Shown: one piece after another, positions 22,567-34,779 of the stretch
How positions within the stretch are numbered: the first letter of the stretch is position 1
Layout of the letters: the number at the start of each line of letters is the position of its first letter
Source: Malaya genurostris
Taxonomy: Eukaryota; Arthropoda; Insecta; Diptera; Culicidae
Direction: 5' to 3'
Length of the DNA: 64,000 bases
Assembly (NCBI RefSeq): GCF_030247185.1
Contig: NC_080572.1
Location: 302,795,656 to 302,859,655 of the forward strand
Made by a program: the position numbers and the translations under genes
Notes under the pieces: generated by a model
Databases searched by the model: none
Told to the model about the DNA's origin: nothing
Seen by the model: only the letters and a program-made list of their open reading frames with translations

Positions 22567-24135
22567 ATATGGAGCTGCCTTGAAAAATGTTTACTAAAAA
22601 TATATAGTTTATGAAATGTTTATCGTACCAGTATATAAGTGAAAAACATTCTACCATTTCTCATGAGCTTTTGAAACAATTATAGATACTTTTTGTCCAT
22701 GCCTGGCAAGTGGATATCAATATTATATATTTTAGAATTATTAAATCCATAAACCGATATTCTTTCATTTAATTGGTATTTTCGAGACGGTTTAGACAAG
22801 TAAGTTATTAATTTAAATAATTCATATGAAATCTCATCTTTTATTCAGAAATCCTAGATGACAAAAAACGTCGATTTGTCAATTTAAGAATGAATTTGAA
22901 TATTGTATTTTTGATAAATTCTGTCTTGTCCCCTACACAACTCCGTAATTTTTTTGCTTTCGTATGTTCCGCCTTATAATTGTACCGTTGTAGTTATGCA
23001 AGTGGGGCATTGAAAGTTTGCAAAACTCACACAATCAATCAAATAGTACGTGCGATTATCGATATTCGAAAGTGCAGACAAAGCATGTCAGTTTTATTCG
23101 TATTCACGTCATCCAGTTATGTCTCTGACATCACCCTATCGCCAATATTCCCAATGAAGCATAGCCGCTAGCTCAGTTACTTGGAATCTATGCTACCAAG
23201 AGTTGAGTAATGCTTCTGTATAATCTATGTTTTACATATTTCGACTGAACCGATTTTCAGTCCATTGCACTATAATATGTCAATGTTGCAAATATTCTTC
23301 GTGTAACTAATTCATTCACGCATCCTTGCTGTGATTATACTGCCTTCGAATATGCCAGTCTCGAACAACGTTGAACTATTCACTGCTCGAAAGAGAGAAG
23401 GGTGCAAAAGGAATAAGCAATAATCGTAGAGAACCTGAATATACTAATCCATTCTTCGCTGCTGGTATATTCGTTTTAAACATTCGTTTGTCATTCGTTC
23501 ATTTATTTTATTCTTCGAATTGGTTCGAATAGCGTCACGGCGAAGATCTTTGGTTTCCATTCTTCGCGAAGCATTCTTCATCCAATAAATTCATAATATC
23601 TCGTTGGGTAGCAGTAATGGGAGAATGCTGGAATATGGATCATCACATACACATAAGACTATGGTAATAGTGCGGGGGGAAACATCTTAATTTGCATGTT
23701 TCAAAGACAGCACGAACGATCATCACGAATTAGGTTTGGCGATGATCGCTGTATGAATATTCGTTCGATATTCGCGTTAAGTCATTCGGGGGTATGTCCA
23801 ATGCGAATAACAACTGCAAGGAATAGATATTCGTGCAAGTAACGAAGCAGTGTCGGCTTCGTTCGCGCCCGAATATACGGACAAGTCCGAATACCAGCAC
23901 GATTATCGCACAAAGGCGAAGGAAAGCGAGCGATGATCATAGACATTCGTTGTATTTTTGATATTCGAGCAACATTGTAATATGTTTTCAATAATTGTCG
24001 AAAAGTCAATTTTTTAAACTTTTCGACTAGTTAAACTTAGGATGGCAATCCGTTGAATGTTCTGAAACTTACAAATAAGCATTGTTTCTGCAGAATTTTG
24101 AGCAGTGTCGTAATTGGTTGACGTATGTGAAGGAC
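22567..24135. other. No recognisable gene
   Basis: The 23340-24000 part is unusually rich in TTCG/ATTCG and GAATAT words on both strands, with short inverted matches. It may be an old foldback, but I could not define arms. Short ORFs have no recognisable motif. Confidence 0.4.
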
Positions 24136-24136
24136 G

Positions 24137-24330
24137 ATTTTTTGCTGGTATCCTTTTGGCAACACTGTTTTTGACAGATCACGCATGAATCGTAACTTGT
24201 GGCATTGTCAAACTTATTCATTTTGGTCTGGAATTTAATCATGAATGGGTGCTGGCAAAGTTGGAGGAAGATTCACTTTTTTTTCGAAAAATTGTGTTTG
24301 GCGATGACTTACTTTGTTGAAAATGTAGAA
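24137..24330 (+). pseudogene. 5' fragment of the Tc1-like family seen at 15803-16230
   Basis: Shares, in the opposite orientation, 'ctggtatccttttggcaac', 'cattgtcaaactt' and 'gttggaggaagattcac'. A few codons (AGKVGGRFTFF, SKNCV) match the GGRSTFLSKNCV block of that relic. It stops before the catalytic region. Confidence 0.65.
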
Positions 24331-25197
24331 CTATAATTCAAGAGTATTAGAACGTATAAACATTTCCCGGAATCATTAAAAATCATTTCGCTTAATCGTG
24401 TGATGTAAATTTGGGAAACTTTATTAAAAAATCATTACATTTTCTGTACGAGTCGGAGCAAGTTAAGGGCTAGTAAACATATAGCTTGAAACTGTTGCAG
24501 AAGTATGAACGTTTTAATTGTTTAACTAACTTCACTGCCGAATCGCGACGAAAAAAATAATTCCATTGATAAACGGATAAAAATCCATTGATTGAAATTC
24601 ACGACATCATGAAACATGTCTTCTCAAGAAATCATACCTTATTAATCATGATTTCATGAGCAAAATGATTGATATTAAGAACTAATCTCCCATCAAAATT
24701 TTCATAATATCAATCATTTTGCTCATGGAATTTCATGAGAAAACAAGTTTCATGATTTCATGATATTTAATCATGGCACCGGCAATGGATTTTTATCTGT
24801 GTAGTACTAGTATCCTACTGACATTACGAATCTTACCAAGTCGGACCTTGAACATATGACAGAATTTTTTTTTTTCGAATGACAAAATCAACTCAACGAA
24901 ACTTAAAATTAGTAATTCAGTGGTCAATATTCCACTGATGTACTAAATTCTAATTCTAAACAGTCAGAATCAGCCAATTGTTTCAGAAGACATACAAGTT
25001 TTTGCTAATTTCGAGAATCCTCACTTCAAGTACAGCCACAAAAATAATGTTATAATTAAATTTAATAAGAATACTGGTAGCGACTTGATGGCCGCCAGCA
25101 CGGTGAGCGTCGACTGGGTTTCGTGTTTGATCCGTTAAACGTATTGCGCTATTCTAACAACACCGAATGTATAAAACAATGAAAATGGTTTCAAACA
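24331..25197. repeat. Mostly featureless, with a ~210-bp foldback at 24567-24775
   Basis: Arms near 24567-24680 and 24690-24775 pair imperfectly ('caaaatgattgatatt' with 'aatatcaatcattttg', 'ggataaaaatccattg' with 'caatggatttttatc'). A SINE 1-like scrap ('gtagtactagtatcctact') follows at 24800-24860. No gene. Confidence 0.6.
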
Positions 25198-25691
25198 AGG
25201 ATGGCTTCTATCGTATCAAAGAACGCTCACTGGCAACTCTTCACACGATTGAATCAGTGCCATCAAAGAGAGACGGATATCATCGCAACAACAAAAACCC
25301 GGCATGACTCATTTAACATACAATAGACACCAGTGCGAGAGCAAATTTCTCTCGATGACCTTTCTGAGAATCAAAGGCTAACACGCTACTGGGGGGATTC
25401 TCTCTGAAGCAACAAACGGACGCTTATTCTCGTTTCGCGATCCGATTCTATACGGGCAATTGATAATTGCGATAGAATCATTTTACTATTGCCGCTTATT
25501 CTATCAGGAATCAGGAATCAGAACAAATTGGCTCAAATGGCACGTTCCCCTTGATATTTGGAGATTTGTGCCTTGCCATCAATTTGTTTTTAGCATCATT
25601 TTCCCGATATATAAGAGGGAAGGATTGAAAGGAAATGGTAAGGGTTGGACTAGGAGGATGGGAAAAATTGACGACACAAAAACACATAAAA

Positions 25692-25950
25692 GCAGAAGTA
25701 AATTCTGCACCCCTAAGGGATGCTGAACAATCTGCTGAGGATCACATTTAGTGGAAGCAGAAGGAAATTCTGAACCTCTACGAGGCCCCGAACAGTCTGC
25801 TGTTAATAAAACCTCCAACCCCCGAGAGGATTTAGAGATCTTACAAAAGCGACACCATTCTGCACTCTCGGAAGAATGCAGAACGACTCGCAGTATGTAC
25901 GAGCAGAAGTAAATTCGGTACCCCCCAAAGGATGCCAAACAATCTGCCAA
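25692..25950. repeat. Degenerate ~48-bp repeat in the LINE 3'UTR
   Basis: Three copies start at about 25692, 25756 and 25903. Each runs 'gcagaagtaaattc', then a C-rich 'acccctaagggatgc' variant, then 'gaacaatctgct'. Confidence 0.7.
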
Positions 25951-26014
25951 ACCCTATTAAAGGTTAATACAGAAGGGATTCATTCACTCCAGGAAGAACG
26001 ATGAACCCTTCTGA

Positions 26015-27880
26015 CTATAGCTCCTTACCACATTGGGTGAGAAACGAGAGAATATCCTTCAATTTTAGCTCCGCATACACAGATTCAACCATGTATGGAG
26101 AACCAAAAACCCGGATACGTAGCTGCGTCAATGCGGGACAGTTACATATCAGATGATATGAAGTACCATAATCGCATTTACACAAATCACACGAATAATA
26201 CTCAGCACGTTGAATAGTAGCCATGTGATAATTGAGTTTGCAATGTCCAGTCAGAGCTCTGACCAGAATACTTCAATGATACTTGGAGAAATGCAGTAGA
26301 CACTTTGACATTTTCAGATTTAAATCTGGTAGAAATGCTTTTGTCTGAGCGCAAGTTTACAAGCTGCGCCAGTAGCTGGCATGTTTGGATGCAGCCCAAG
26401 AACGTATCTTGTGCTTTATCCAACTAGTTGAAAGTGGTAAAGCTGGTTCAGGACCAACGAAATCATTCGTTGCACCAGCTCTAGCCAACTCATCAGCCCA
26501 TTCATTTCCAGTAATACCAGAATGGCCGGGTACCCATATGAAGTAAACAGCATTTGAAATGCTGAGGTCTTCAATTTGAGTTCGACATGCGATCACTAGA
26601 TTCAACCGTGAGTCATTCGAACTGAGTGCTTTTAAGGCTGCCTGACTGTCGGAACAAAAATAAATACGTTTACCACAGATCCTCTGCTGAAGTGCCGATT
26701 GTACTCCACACAGAATTGCGTAGATTTCTGCTTGGAACACAGTACAGTATCTACCAAGTGAATGAGACTGCTCCAGCCTCATTTCACGACAGTAGACACC
26801 AGCACCAGCACGACCATTCAACAGAGAACCGTCCGTAAAACAAACTATGTGTTCATCAAGTTGTCGTTCCAGACAACCAGACAACCATTCCTAACGAAGA
26901 GGATAGCTCACATTGAATGTTTTAAAAGGAAAACTGCATGTGAGAGTTAGGTCACTAGGAGCGAGTAAAAACTCATCCCACGTAACCATTTGAGACCACA
27001 AGCGAGTGTGGCTGGTAGCATAATCTAATGGGTTACTGTTCCAAAGCCCTGTAACCCTAAGACGGTATGCACAAGATAATGCTTCTTGTTTTAGGAACAC
27101 ATGTAGTGGTTTAATACACAGTAGCGCCCCTAGAGCAGCATTAGGAGTTGTCGTGAATGCTCCTGTCATCGCCATTAGGACCATCCTTTGGAGATGATTT
27201 AGCTTTGACTGAACTGTCGCGACTTCTCCTTTCTGCCACCATACAAGACATCCATATGCTAAAATTGGTCTAACAATAGTTGTGTAGATCCAATGAATAT
27301 ATCTGGGTTTGAGTCCCCATGATTTTCCAAAAGCTCGTCTGCATTGGCCGAAAGCCATGCAAGCTCTTTTAATCCTGAAATCAATGTGAGCAGACCAATT
27401 CAGTTTTGAGTCAAGAATAACCCCGACGTATTTAACTTGATCGACCACAGTGACCCCTGAACCAAAGAACTGCAACGGACGAGCTCCTGTAATTATCCTA
27501 CGATGAGTGAAAAGCACCATTGATGTTTTGCCCGGATTTACAGATAATCCAACCTGACAACACCATTGTTCAACAGATCGCAGGGCTTGCTGCATTAAAT
27601 CAAAGAGAGTGTTAATGCTTATACCGGTCATCAATATATGATAATCGTCGGCAAAACCATAAGTCGGAAATCCAAGGTTATTAAGTTTCCTTAACAAACC
27701 ATCAGCGACTAGGTTCCATAAAAGTGGGGATAGTACACCACCTTGAGGAAAAACCCAAGATATTCCGTTCACGACTGCAATGTTTAACCTCCTGCAGCCA
27801 TTCAGCCATCGGCACGGAAATACACCTTGACTTAGGAGTTCCTATTTTTGTGGCCTTTTACGACATGGAACAGGAAACCA
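26015..27880 (-). pseudogene. Broken LINE ORF2: RT C-half, RNase H, zinc knuckle
   Basis: Reverse transcriptase begins mid-domain; readable codons start before the GTG at 27772 (residues QGVFPCRWLNGCRRLN precede it). Seen: WVFPQGGVLSPLLWN, GFADDYHILM (polymerase Asp pair), VKYVGVILDSKLNW. An in-frame TAG at 26891-26893 interrupts the link to RNase H (CFTDGSLLNGRAGAGVY, EIYAILCGVQSAL, FCSDSQAALKAL, VPGHSGITGNEWADELA). A frame change near 26360 and another near 26215 separate the C-terminal knuckle CDLCKCDYGTSYHLICNC. Relatives with this order belong to LOA/R1-like LINEs; the clade is inference. Not functional. Confidence 0.88.
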
Positions 27881-28426
27881 GTGGATCAATTCTTGGTAAA
27901 AAATAATTCCGCCGGATACCACACGGCTTACCTGTTTGGTGGACTTATACCACCGGTACAGGTGGACCGTAGCGTTATTCTTAGCAGTTGGGAAACCGCT
28001 ACCGACACTACACGGCTATCTAGGCTGCTCAGAGAGGGAAGTTAACATTGATGGTCAAATTCCATGGATGGCCGAGCAGCCGAGCAGCCGGAATCATTTT
28101 ACTATTGCCGCTTTTTCGAACTATGTGCATAAAACCTTTGTATAAGTTGTGTCTATGAAAATGTCTGTGAATGCTCCACATAAGGGTTTTGAAATATTGC
28201 AACCTAGTATGTGAATCATTAAGTTGAATCATCGATTCGATTTTCTGCGATAATTGTCAACTTGCGATTCTCTCTTGGTAAATTCCACACAGAACCATTC
28301 ATTACCAGACTGTAAATTTTTTAAGGGCCGTGGAATATTCAGAATATGAAGTGGAGCGAAGAAATGTAGAAAAATTCTCTCACGGTTCGAGTTCTTGTAG
28401 CACTCGAGAGACTCGAGTTCTTGTAG

Positions 28427-29203
28427 CACTTTTATATTCATTCTGTCAAATTTTGACGCATATCGTACAATTAGTTTTTGTTTGGCGTCTATACAAAGAA
28501 GTTGAAAAATTTTCGTGTGGCGATTTTTATAATGGATGAAAATTTAGAACAACGTGCGTACATCAAATTTTGTGTTGCAAATGGATTTAAGTGTTCCGAA
28601 ACGTTGAAAATGTTAGAAAAGGCCTTTGGTGAATCGTGTCTAGGAAAAACACAAGCATACGAGTGGTATAAACGCTTCAAAGGTGGTCGTACAAGCTTGG
28701 ATCATGATGAGGTCCCTGGCCGCCCAACAACATCTGTTACTGAAGAAAAAATTGAATCGGCGAAGCAAATCGTGTTGCAAAATCGTTCTGTATCGATTAG
28801 AGAGATTGCTGTGTTGTTGGACATCTCTTATGGATCAGCCGAACACATTTTAACTGATGTTTTGGGTTTGAAACGCGTCGCTTCTCGGATGGTGCCAAAA
28901 AGGCTGAATTTAATTCAAAAACAGCGTCGTGTTGATGTGGCCAAAGAGATGATTTCCAACGCAGATAGTGACTCCACATTCATCGAATGCAAAATAACTG
29001 GTGATGAGGTGTGGATCTATGAATATGACGTCGAAACCGCACAACAATCGACCGAATGGCGCTTCGAAGGCGAGCCGTTGTTCTAAATTTTCATCCATTA
29101 TAAAAAGCGCCACACGAAAATTTTTCAACTTCTTTGTATAGACGCCAAACAAAAACTAATCGTACGATATGCGTTAAAATTTGACAGAATGTGTATAAAA
29201 GTG
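28427..29203 (+). mobile_element. Folded-back mariner derivative (5' ends duplicated head-to-head)
   Basis: About 125 bp at the left (28427-28555) recurs inverted at 29082-29203 and includes the transposase start codon region. The element is therefore half a mariner capped at its break by an inverted copy of its own 5' end, giving it long perfect-looking TIRs. It interrupts the left arm of the giant palindrome. A 17-bp direct repeat (CGAGTTCTTGTAGCACT, 28388-28404 and 28414-28430) sits at its left edge. Confidence 0.82.
28532..29086 (+). pseudogene. Mariner transposase, N-terminal half
   Basis: 185 aa from the ATG at 28532; full mariner transposases are about 345 aa. The N-terminal helix-turn-helix DNA-binding region is intact (residues ~1-110: YIKFCVANGFKCSETLKML, GRPTTSVTEE, SIREIAVLLDISYGSAEHI). 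The first catalytic Asp survives in CKITGDEVWIYEYD. The frame then runs into the inverted 5' end and stops after WRFEGEPLF, so the second and third catalytic acids are gone. It could still bind TIRs but not cut. No frameshift in the retained part. Confidence 0.88.
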
Positions 29204-29344
29204 TTGCCAACGTTGAGAGAATAAAAGTTTACCGATTGGACAAGCGCGGGAATTTTAAAATGGAAATTCCGGTTCATTTTTTATCATTAGGTATACAATA
29301 TAGATAGCAATATAGCAGCTTCTGTCAAATTTTCGGCAATCACC

Positions 29345-31737
29345 AACACTGGTTTCAAATGTGAAACAGCATAAAGAATATTTAAATGTTGTTCTTCACC
29401 GGATTTCGAAAGCGTAAAATGCTTGAATCAATTTCATTCAATCACGTAACGTAAAATTAATTTGGACATCAACCGTCCACCTAAGCAAATATATAGGAAT
29501 ATTGTTAAGCCTAAATAGTAAATACCGAAAGGGAGGCTATCGTAAATTTTGTACTTGAATATAACCGGTTCATCTTCTAAAGTTTGTCGTAGTGCGGCAT
29601 CTTGTGGAGAATAAACGACTCTTATTTGTTTTGCTGCCTGAACACGTGGAGCTGATTCCAATACATTCGATCAATTAATTTTTTTTTTGTTTATCTTGTA
29701 GAGATAGAAATAGTAAGTAACGTGGGTTCGCAACTAATTGGTTTGTGAGATATTCCATTCTAAAGTTTTGGTAGAGCATTTTATCCAATATCTCCAGTCA
29801 TTAAATTCTATTATTTGATCAACAGTTGAAAGTTTAACGGGTTTTGATTGAAAAGAACTCTACTCAACGACAATATACAGAGTTAACATATCTGGCAGCA
29901 CTGCATTCGAGCTCCATAACAGGGCGCACCATCGAAATGCATTGAACGGTTCAATTGGCACAAAAGGGATCATGACACACAATGACCGCGAAAAAATGTG
30001 ATAAGAATATTTTCCAACTGATGACGAAAAAAAATACATTTCAGGAATGAAATGAAAATTCCTGCCGGTGGTTTCCAGTGCGAAAATGGATGCAATGTAA
30101 TAAAATTACATCTGAACTTCTTGAAAATTCAAACAAAGAGAACTCTTGGATCCACAAACTAGGATTTACATATTGAAATGCTTGCCACTTTTCTGGGTGT
30201 GGTGATAAGAGTTTCATGCATCTTCTAGTCATCTATCCCTGGCGGGAAAGGAAACTGTATCGATTGATTGTGTAAACGTGAACAGATTGTGCCTTGGAAT
30301 CTGGACCACCTGTCGCTCAATCAATTACGGAATCTGGCGTCTATCCACAAGGAAGCAATAAATACTACTCAATGGATGATAGCCGGAACCATTGCAGAAA
30401 TGGATTTGGGAGATAAACTCAATTTCGAGTCACACCTTCCCGAATATCGCTTTGATTGTGGCTCCCCAGGGGAAAAAACATTTCACACCAGTTGAAATAG
30501 GAATGTGAGCTTGTGTCTTGAATTGTTCCGTGTAGGATGCCCTCTGGAATAAATGGTAATTTCGAACTTTTGTTTCGCTCAAGAGAGACAATTTAAAGTA
30601 CATTCCTTAGGAAGCAGACGCAAAAGTATTTCTGTTGCGAAATCCAACAGCAAGCATGTTCGTTCGTTTCGGTGGTTACTTCCGCACTCGTAGATTTTTT
30701 TGTACATCTACAAGCATGTATTTCAACTATTTGCTGGTGCAAATAAATCGAAAAACCGAAATAAAGTGGAAACTGACTCACTATTGGTGTACAGAATATG
30801 TCAGAATGCCAAAATATTTTCCTTATTCAGTGAGGCGATCAATTATAAAATTCTGACAAATAAAACGACAGTAAGTTTTTATTGTTTGGTGTGGTATCAA
30901 AGTATCATAATTACAGGTGTTTTTCTTACTCGTTCCAGTAACGACGGTTCCGAGTTAGTAAGTGACTTTTAATTTTTGCGTTACCTAATAGGTTAGCACT
31001 TGATATATTTCTTTCATTCTAACGATTGCAGTTTACTGAGCAAGAAGTAAGGCAAGTGAATCTTAAGCATCTCTTTTCGATTGGGTCTGGTCCAGAGAAG
31101 AGTTCCAGTAACAAGAGTTAATTTCCTGAAGTTCAGAGCTTAGCTCCATATACAGAATAAATTTTCAGTCTTAAATTTCAGTTTCCAATGGAGGAGAAAT
31201 ATTCTGCTGTTCATGCGATGTACATTCGAGGGAAATGACATCAATATTGTGGATCATCGAGGTGACTTAATTGATTCGTTTGGGAGCCAACATCCACCTG
31301 TAGTGGAGTGTCAAGATTTGCAAGTGGTGTCTGCATCTTATTTTTCGTAACATATGCATTAAATTAGTGGAAATTATTCGTGTTCACGTCAATTCGGTCA
31401 AGACTCTGACATTATCCGCTTACCTTTTTTGTCATTTCCACCACCCTACACTGATAAAAATTTACACGTTAGCATCATGGGCAAAGCATTTACACTAAAA
31501 ACCTTTTTTATTATTTTTACGTTTTGACTCATCAGTGCAGAGCAGTTTTCGTTCGGCACGTCAGAAAAGACATTGCACTCCGTTGCAAAACAAAAAGTGT
31601 TCTGTAAATAGCAGACTCTTTACGTCTGCTTAGCGGTTCGAATTGAACTGCCGAGTTTAGCACTAAGCAGTTCAAAAAAACTAAATGAATAAATGATAAA
31701 AAAAACTATCAATTGGAGAAGATTTGAGATTCGATTT
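29345..31737. other. Palindrome centre; one unrecognised ORF, otherwise no gene
   Basis: On the minus strand, 29434-29661 is a 75-codon frame with a plausible membrane segment (GIYYLGLTIFLYICLG), preceded by VYSPQDAALRQTLEDEPV. It lacks a convincing acceptor or ATG context and no family is recognised. The remaining frames look random. Confidence 0.35.
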
Positions 31738-32215
31738 AGAAAAAAATTTACGGTTTTTCGCCCTTTTCAGTGATGGTATAAAATTTTTAACACACTTCAC
31801 CCTACATTTCCGGATCCGGATGAAATTCAGGAATTTTGTATAGGACCACAAGACCTTTCATTTGAATCTTGTTTGTGAAAATCGGTTTAGCCATCTACGA
31901 GAAAAGTTAGTGCAAAAAACCGTTACACACACACATTTTGCGTACTCGACGAACTGAATCGATTGGTATATGACATTTGGCCCTCCGGGCCTTGGTTTAA
32001 AAGTCGGTTTTCACAGTGATAGCATAACCTTTCTATAGGAGAAAGACAAAAACCCTTTTTAATTCACCTAGTGGTGTGATAACGCCTTTGTCTCGTCATT
32101 TAAATAGTCTCATTACAACATTTGTATTCTCAGCCATTAGTATTGTGAGCTTTTCAAATGACCTAATAGTAGCTTTCAAACGAGTTTCGGTTAGTCCGTT
32201 ACGTCGTTTATACTA
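31738..32215 (-). repeat. Family A copy, inverted, with a second partial end
   Basis: Reverse strand carries the family A unit ('ttccggatccggatga', 'catttgaatcttg', 'gtgaaaatcggtttagcca') and the 'ggccctccgggcc' plus 'gttttcacagtgatagcat' terminus ending near 32045. A further 3' module ('ttaattcacctagtggtgtg') then begins another inverted copy up to about 32215. Confidence 0.75.
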
Positions 32216-32901
32216 TTACATCCAGTGTTGGTGATTGCCGAAAATTTGACAGATTTGCTATCTAATATTGTATACAACATTTTCAATCCGGTAGAAGATG
32301 CTACAAGAACTCGAGTCTCTCAATGCACGAACCGTGAGAGAATTTTTCTACATTTCTTCTCTCCACTTCATACTCTGAGTATTTCACGGCCCTTAAAAAA
32401 ATTACAGTCTGGTAATGAACGGTTCTGTGTGGAATTTACCAAGAGAGAATTGCAAGTTGACAATTATCGCAGAAAATCTAATCGCTGATTCGACTTGTTG
32501 ATTCTCATACTAGGTTCCAATATTTCAAACCCGTTGTGTGGAGCATTCACATACATTTTCATAGACACAACTTATACAAAGGTTATATGCACATAGTTAG
32601 AAAAAGCGGCAATAGTAAAATGATTCTATCGTAATTATCAACTGCCTGTATAGAATCGGATCGCGAGACGAGATTAAGCGACCGTTTGTTGCTTCAGAGA
32701 GGATCCCCACAGCAGCGTGCTAACCTTTGATTCTCAGAAATGTCATCGAGAGAAATTCGCTCTCGCACTGGTATCGATTCTATGTTAAATGAACCATGCC
32801 GGGTTTTTGTAGTTGCGATGATATCCGTCTCTCTTTGGCACTGATTCAATCGTGTGAAGAGTTGCGAGTGAGCGTTCTTTGATACGATAAAAGCCATCCT
32901 T

Positions 32902-33394
32902 TATTACATCTTCAGAACTGGAAGTGACTACCATTTGATGTTCGAATATCATCAAAAATTCAATAGTACACACCTAAAAATATCATGTAAATTCACGTCT
33001 TCTAAGACCAACATATACGAGCGTCAAATATGACTCATTTTTACAGTAGATCTAACACATATTCGATGCATTCTGACATATTTTTAAGTGTTGAAGAATG
33101 TAAATTTACTCGTCTGTTGTAAAAGTAGTGTATATACAACACATATGTAAATCATTCTTGTAAAATTCAGTCATTTTATGAATTACGTTCTTATGATTTG
33201 AGTCATACGCGGATTTACGTCACCGGTAAATTTAATTATTTTTCGCTGTGTAGCTTTTAAACGAGCTAGACTTGTTAAAATCAGCGATTGTAAAACAACA
33301 CGTTCTGTCTCTTACGTCACTTATAGCATTATATCGTCAGTACCGGAAATGCCAGGAATTTGATCTTCGATCTTGAACCACAATTCAACAGTAA
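32902..33394. other. No gene; minor family B-like debris at the right
   Basis: 33255-33394 has 'cttttaaacgagctagactt' and 'cttacgtcacttatag', decayed family B blocks. Nothing else is recognised. Confidence 0.45.
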
Positions 33395-34779
33395 CTTGAA
33401 AACCCTTCTTAATCCACCTAGTGGTGTGATAATGCCTTTCTCTTCTTTCATAACAGTCTCAAGAAAATATCTTTCACACTTTTATTATATGATTTCGGAT
33501 ACTAATTTCTACACCAATTGATTCGAGTAGTTCACAAAAGCATGCTTCAAAGTTTATGTCACACAGTCAGCATCATTTTTCCAAACTAGTGCTTGACATT
33601 TGCGTTGCCTATTTGCATGAGAAGAGTGATGCTAATCTAAAAAACCCTTCTTAGTCCACTCAGTGGAATTTTCATAGATCTTGAAAAATTACCATAGGGG
33701 AGGGGGGGGGGGGGGGTGTGGGGTGGGGCGTGAAGGAGGAGGGTTGGTGCATGAAATTTCCGAAATCGAAAAAAAAAATTTGATGTTAAAAGGCTTAGAA
33801 TTGCATGAAACGGTGAGATTTAGTGTCATCTTGAAAAAAAAAACAATTTGTGAAAAAATTGACTTTTTGGGAATATCAAAATTTCCAGAAAGTTCGAAAG
33901 TTTTCGAAAAAAAAATTTTTTTTAGATGATACTAATTCTCGACGTTTCATGCAGCTTTTAGAGTTTTGGCATCAAAAAAAATTTTCGATTTTGGAAATTT
34001 CATGTACTCCCCCCTATGGTGCTTTTCAAGATCGAAAATTTTCAAACCTTAACCGCCGGGCAGCACCCCTTACCAAGGCCGGTGAAACATGTTAAACCCA
34101 GTTGGGTAATTTTTCATACTGCGGAAAACGACCCACTATTTCGAAGTATTTCTCTATTCTAATGGAAATGATATTAATCCCTAAAAAGTGCAGTCGTTTT
34201 TTTTAATAAAATATTGATCTATGAAAATTTTCATGAAACGCATAAATTAGAAGTTTGAAGAGTTTTCGGTACTAAGTTTTAAAACAAAATTTCGCATCTA
34301 AGGTTTCACCTGGTTTCAAAATCACTGCCAATATTTGTTTTCAATTCAAAGTACCAACCTTCAAAGAACATTTAACATCGATAGCACCACGAACACTGAA
34401 TCTATCGACATATAAGTGACGTTACTAATTCATTTATGAAAAATGGAAATAACGAATTCCGTGTGTTGCTAAAACATTGCTTTTTAAAGAGAAAAAACGC
34501 GCAAGCCCAGCTATACCTTGAGAAGTGTTTTCCCCACTAGGATCCATTAAAAATGAAGGTTTGTGGTATTCAGATTTTGAACGTGGCTAAATGAAGCAGT
34601 CAACCGGAAAAAATTGAGCAAGTTTTGATAATCGTGATGTATGAACGCAAAATCAAAGTTAGCACATGAACTGGAAATTCTTTTACGATCTAGTACGAAA
34701 ATTTGAGCATAAAAAGCATCGTCACCAAAACGGATCTCGAACACGGCCGCTCATAATCAACAAAAGTCTACCGCAATAA

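Larger units (their letters stand above)
25498..28090 (-). mobile_element. RNase H-bearing LINE insertion, degenerate
   Basis: A 23-bp direct repeat beginning GAATCATTTTACTATTGCCG lies at 25475-25497 and 28091-28113. The other palindrome arm has the uninterrupted site at ~32602-32624. The 2.6-kb insert is on the minus strand. Its 3' end lacks poly-A and finishes in short 'gattcct' repeats, as in some R1/LOA-type LINEs. The 3'UTR contains three degenerate copies of a ~48-bp block. The 5' part of ORF2 (endonuclease, early RT) is absent, so the copy is internally deleted or 5'-truncated. Confidence 0.85.
25198..32901. repeat. Giant interrupted palindrome
   Basis: The right arm 32222-32901 is continuous. 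The matching left arm is in three pieces: 25198-25497, 28091-28426 and about 29286-29344. Paired landmarks: 'gaacgctcactggcaactc' with its inverse near 32870; 'gataattgtcaacttgcg' (28249) with 'caagttgacaattatcgc' (32454); 'cggcaatcaccaacactgg' (29334) with its inverse at 32222. The gaps are later insertions: a LINE and a folded mariner. The ~2.9-kb centre (29345-32221) is not inverted. Confidence 0.88.

Noticed and set aside
26626..28145. Plus-strand ORFs across the degenerate LINE
   Set aside because: Shadows of the minus-strand RT/RNase H coding sequence and its leader.
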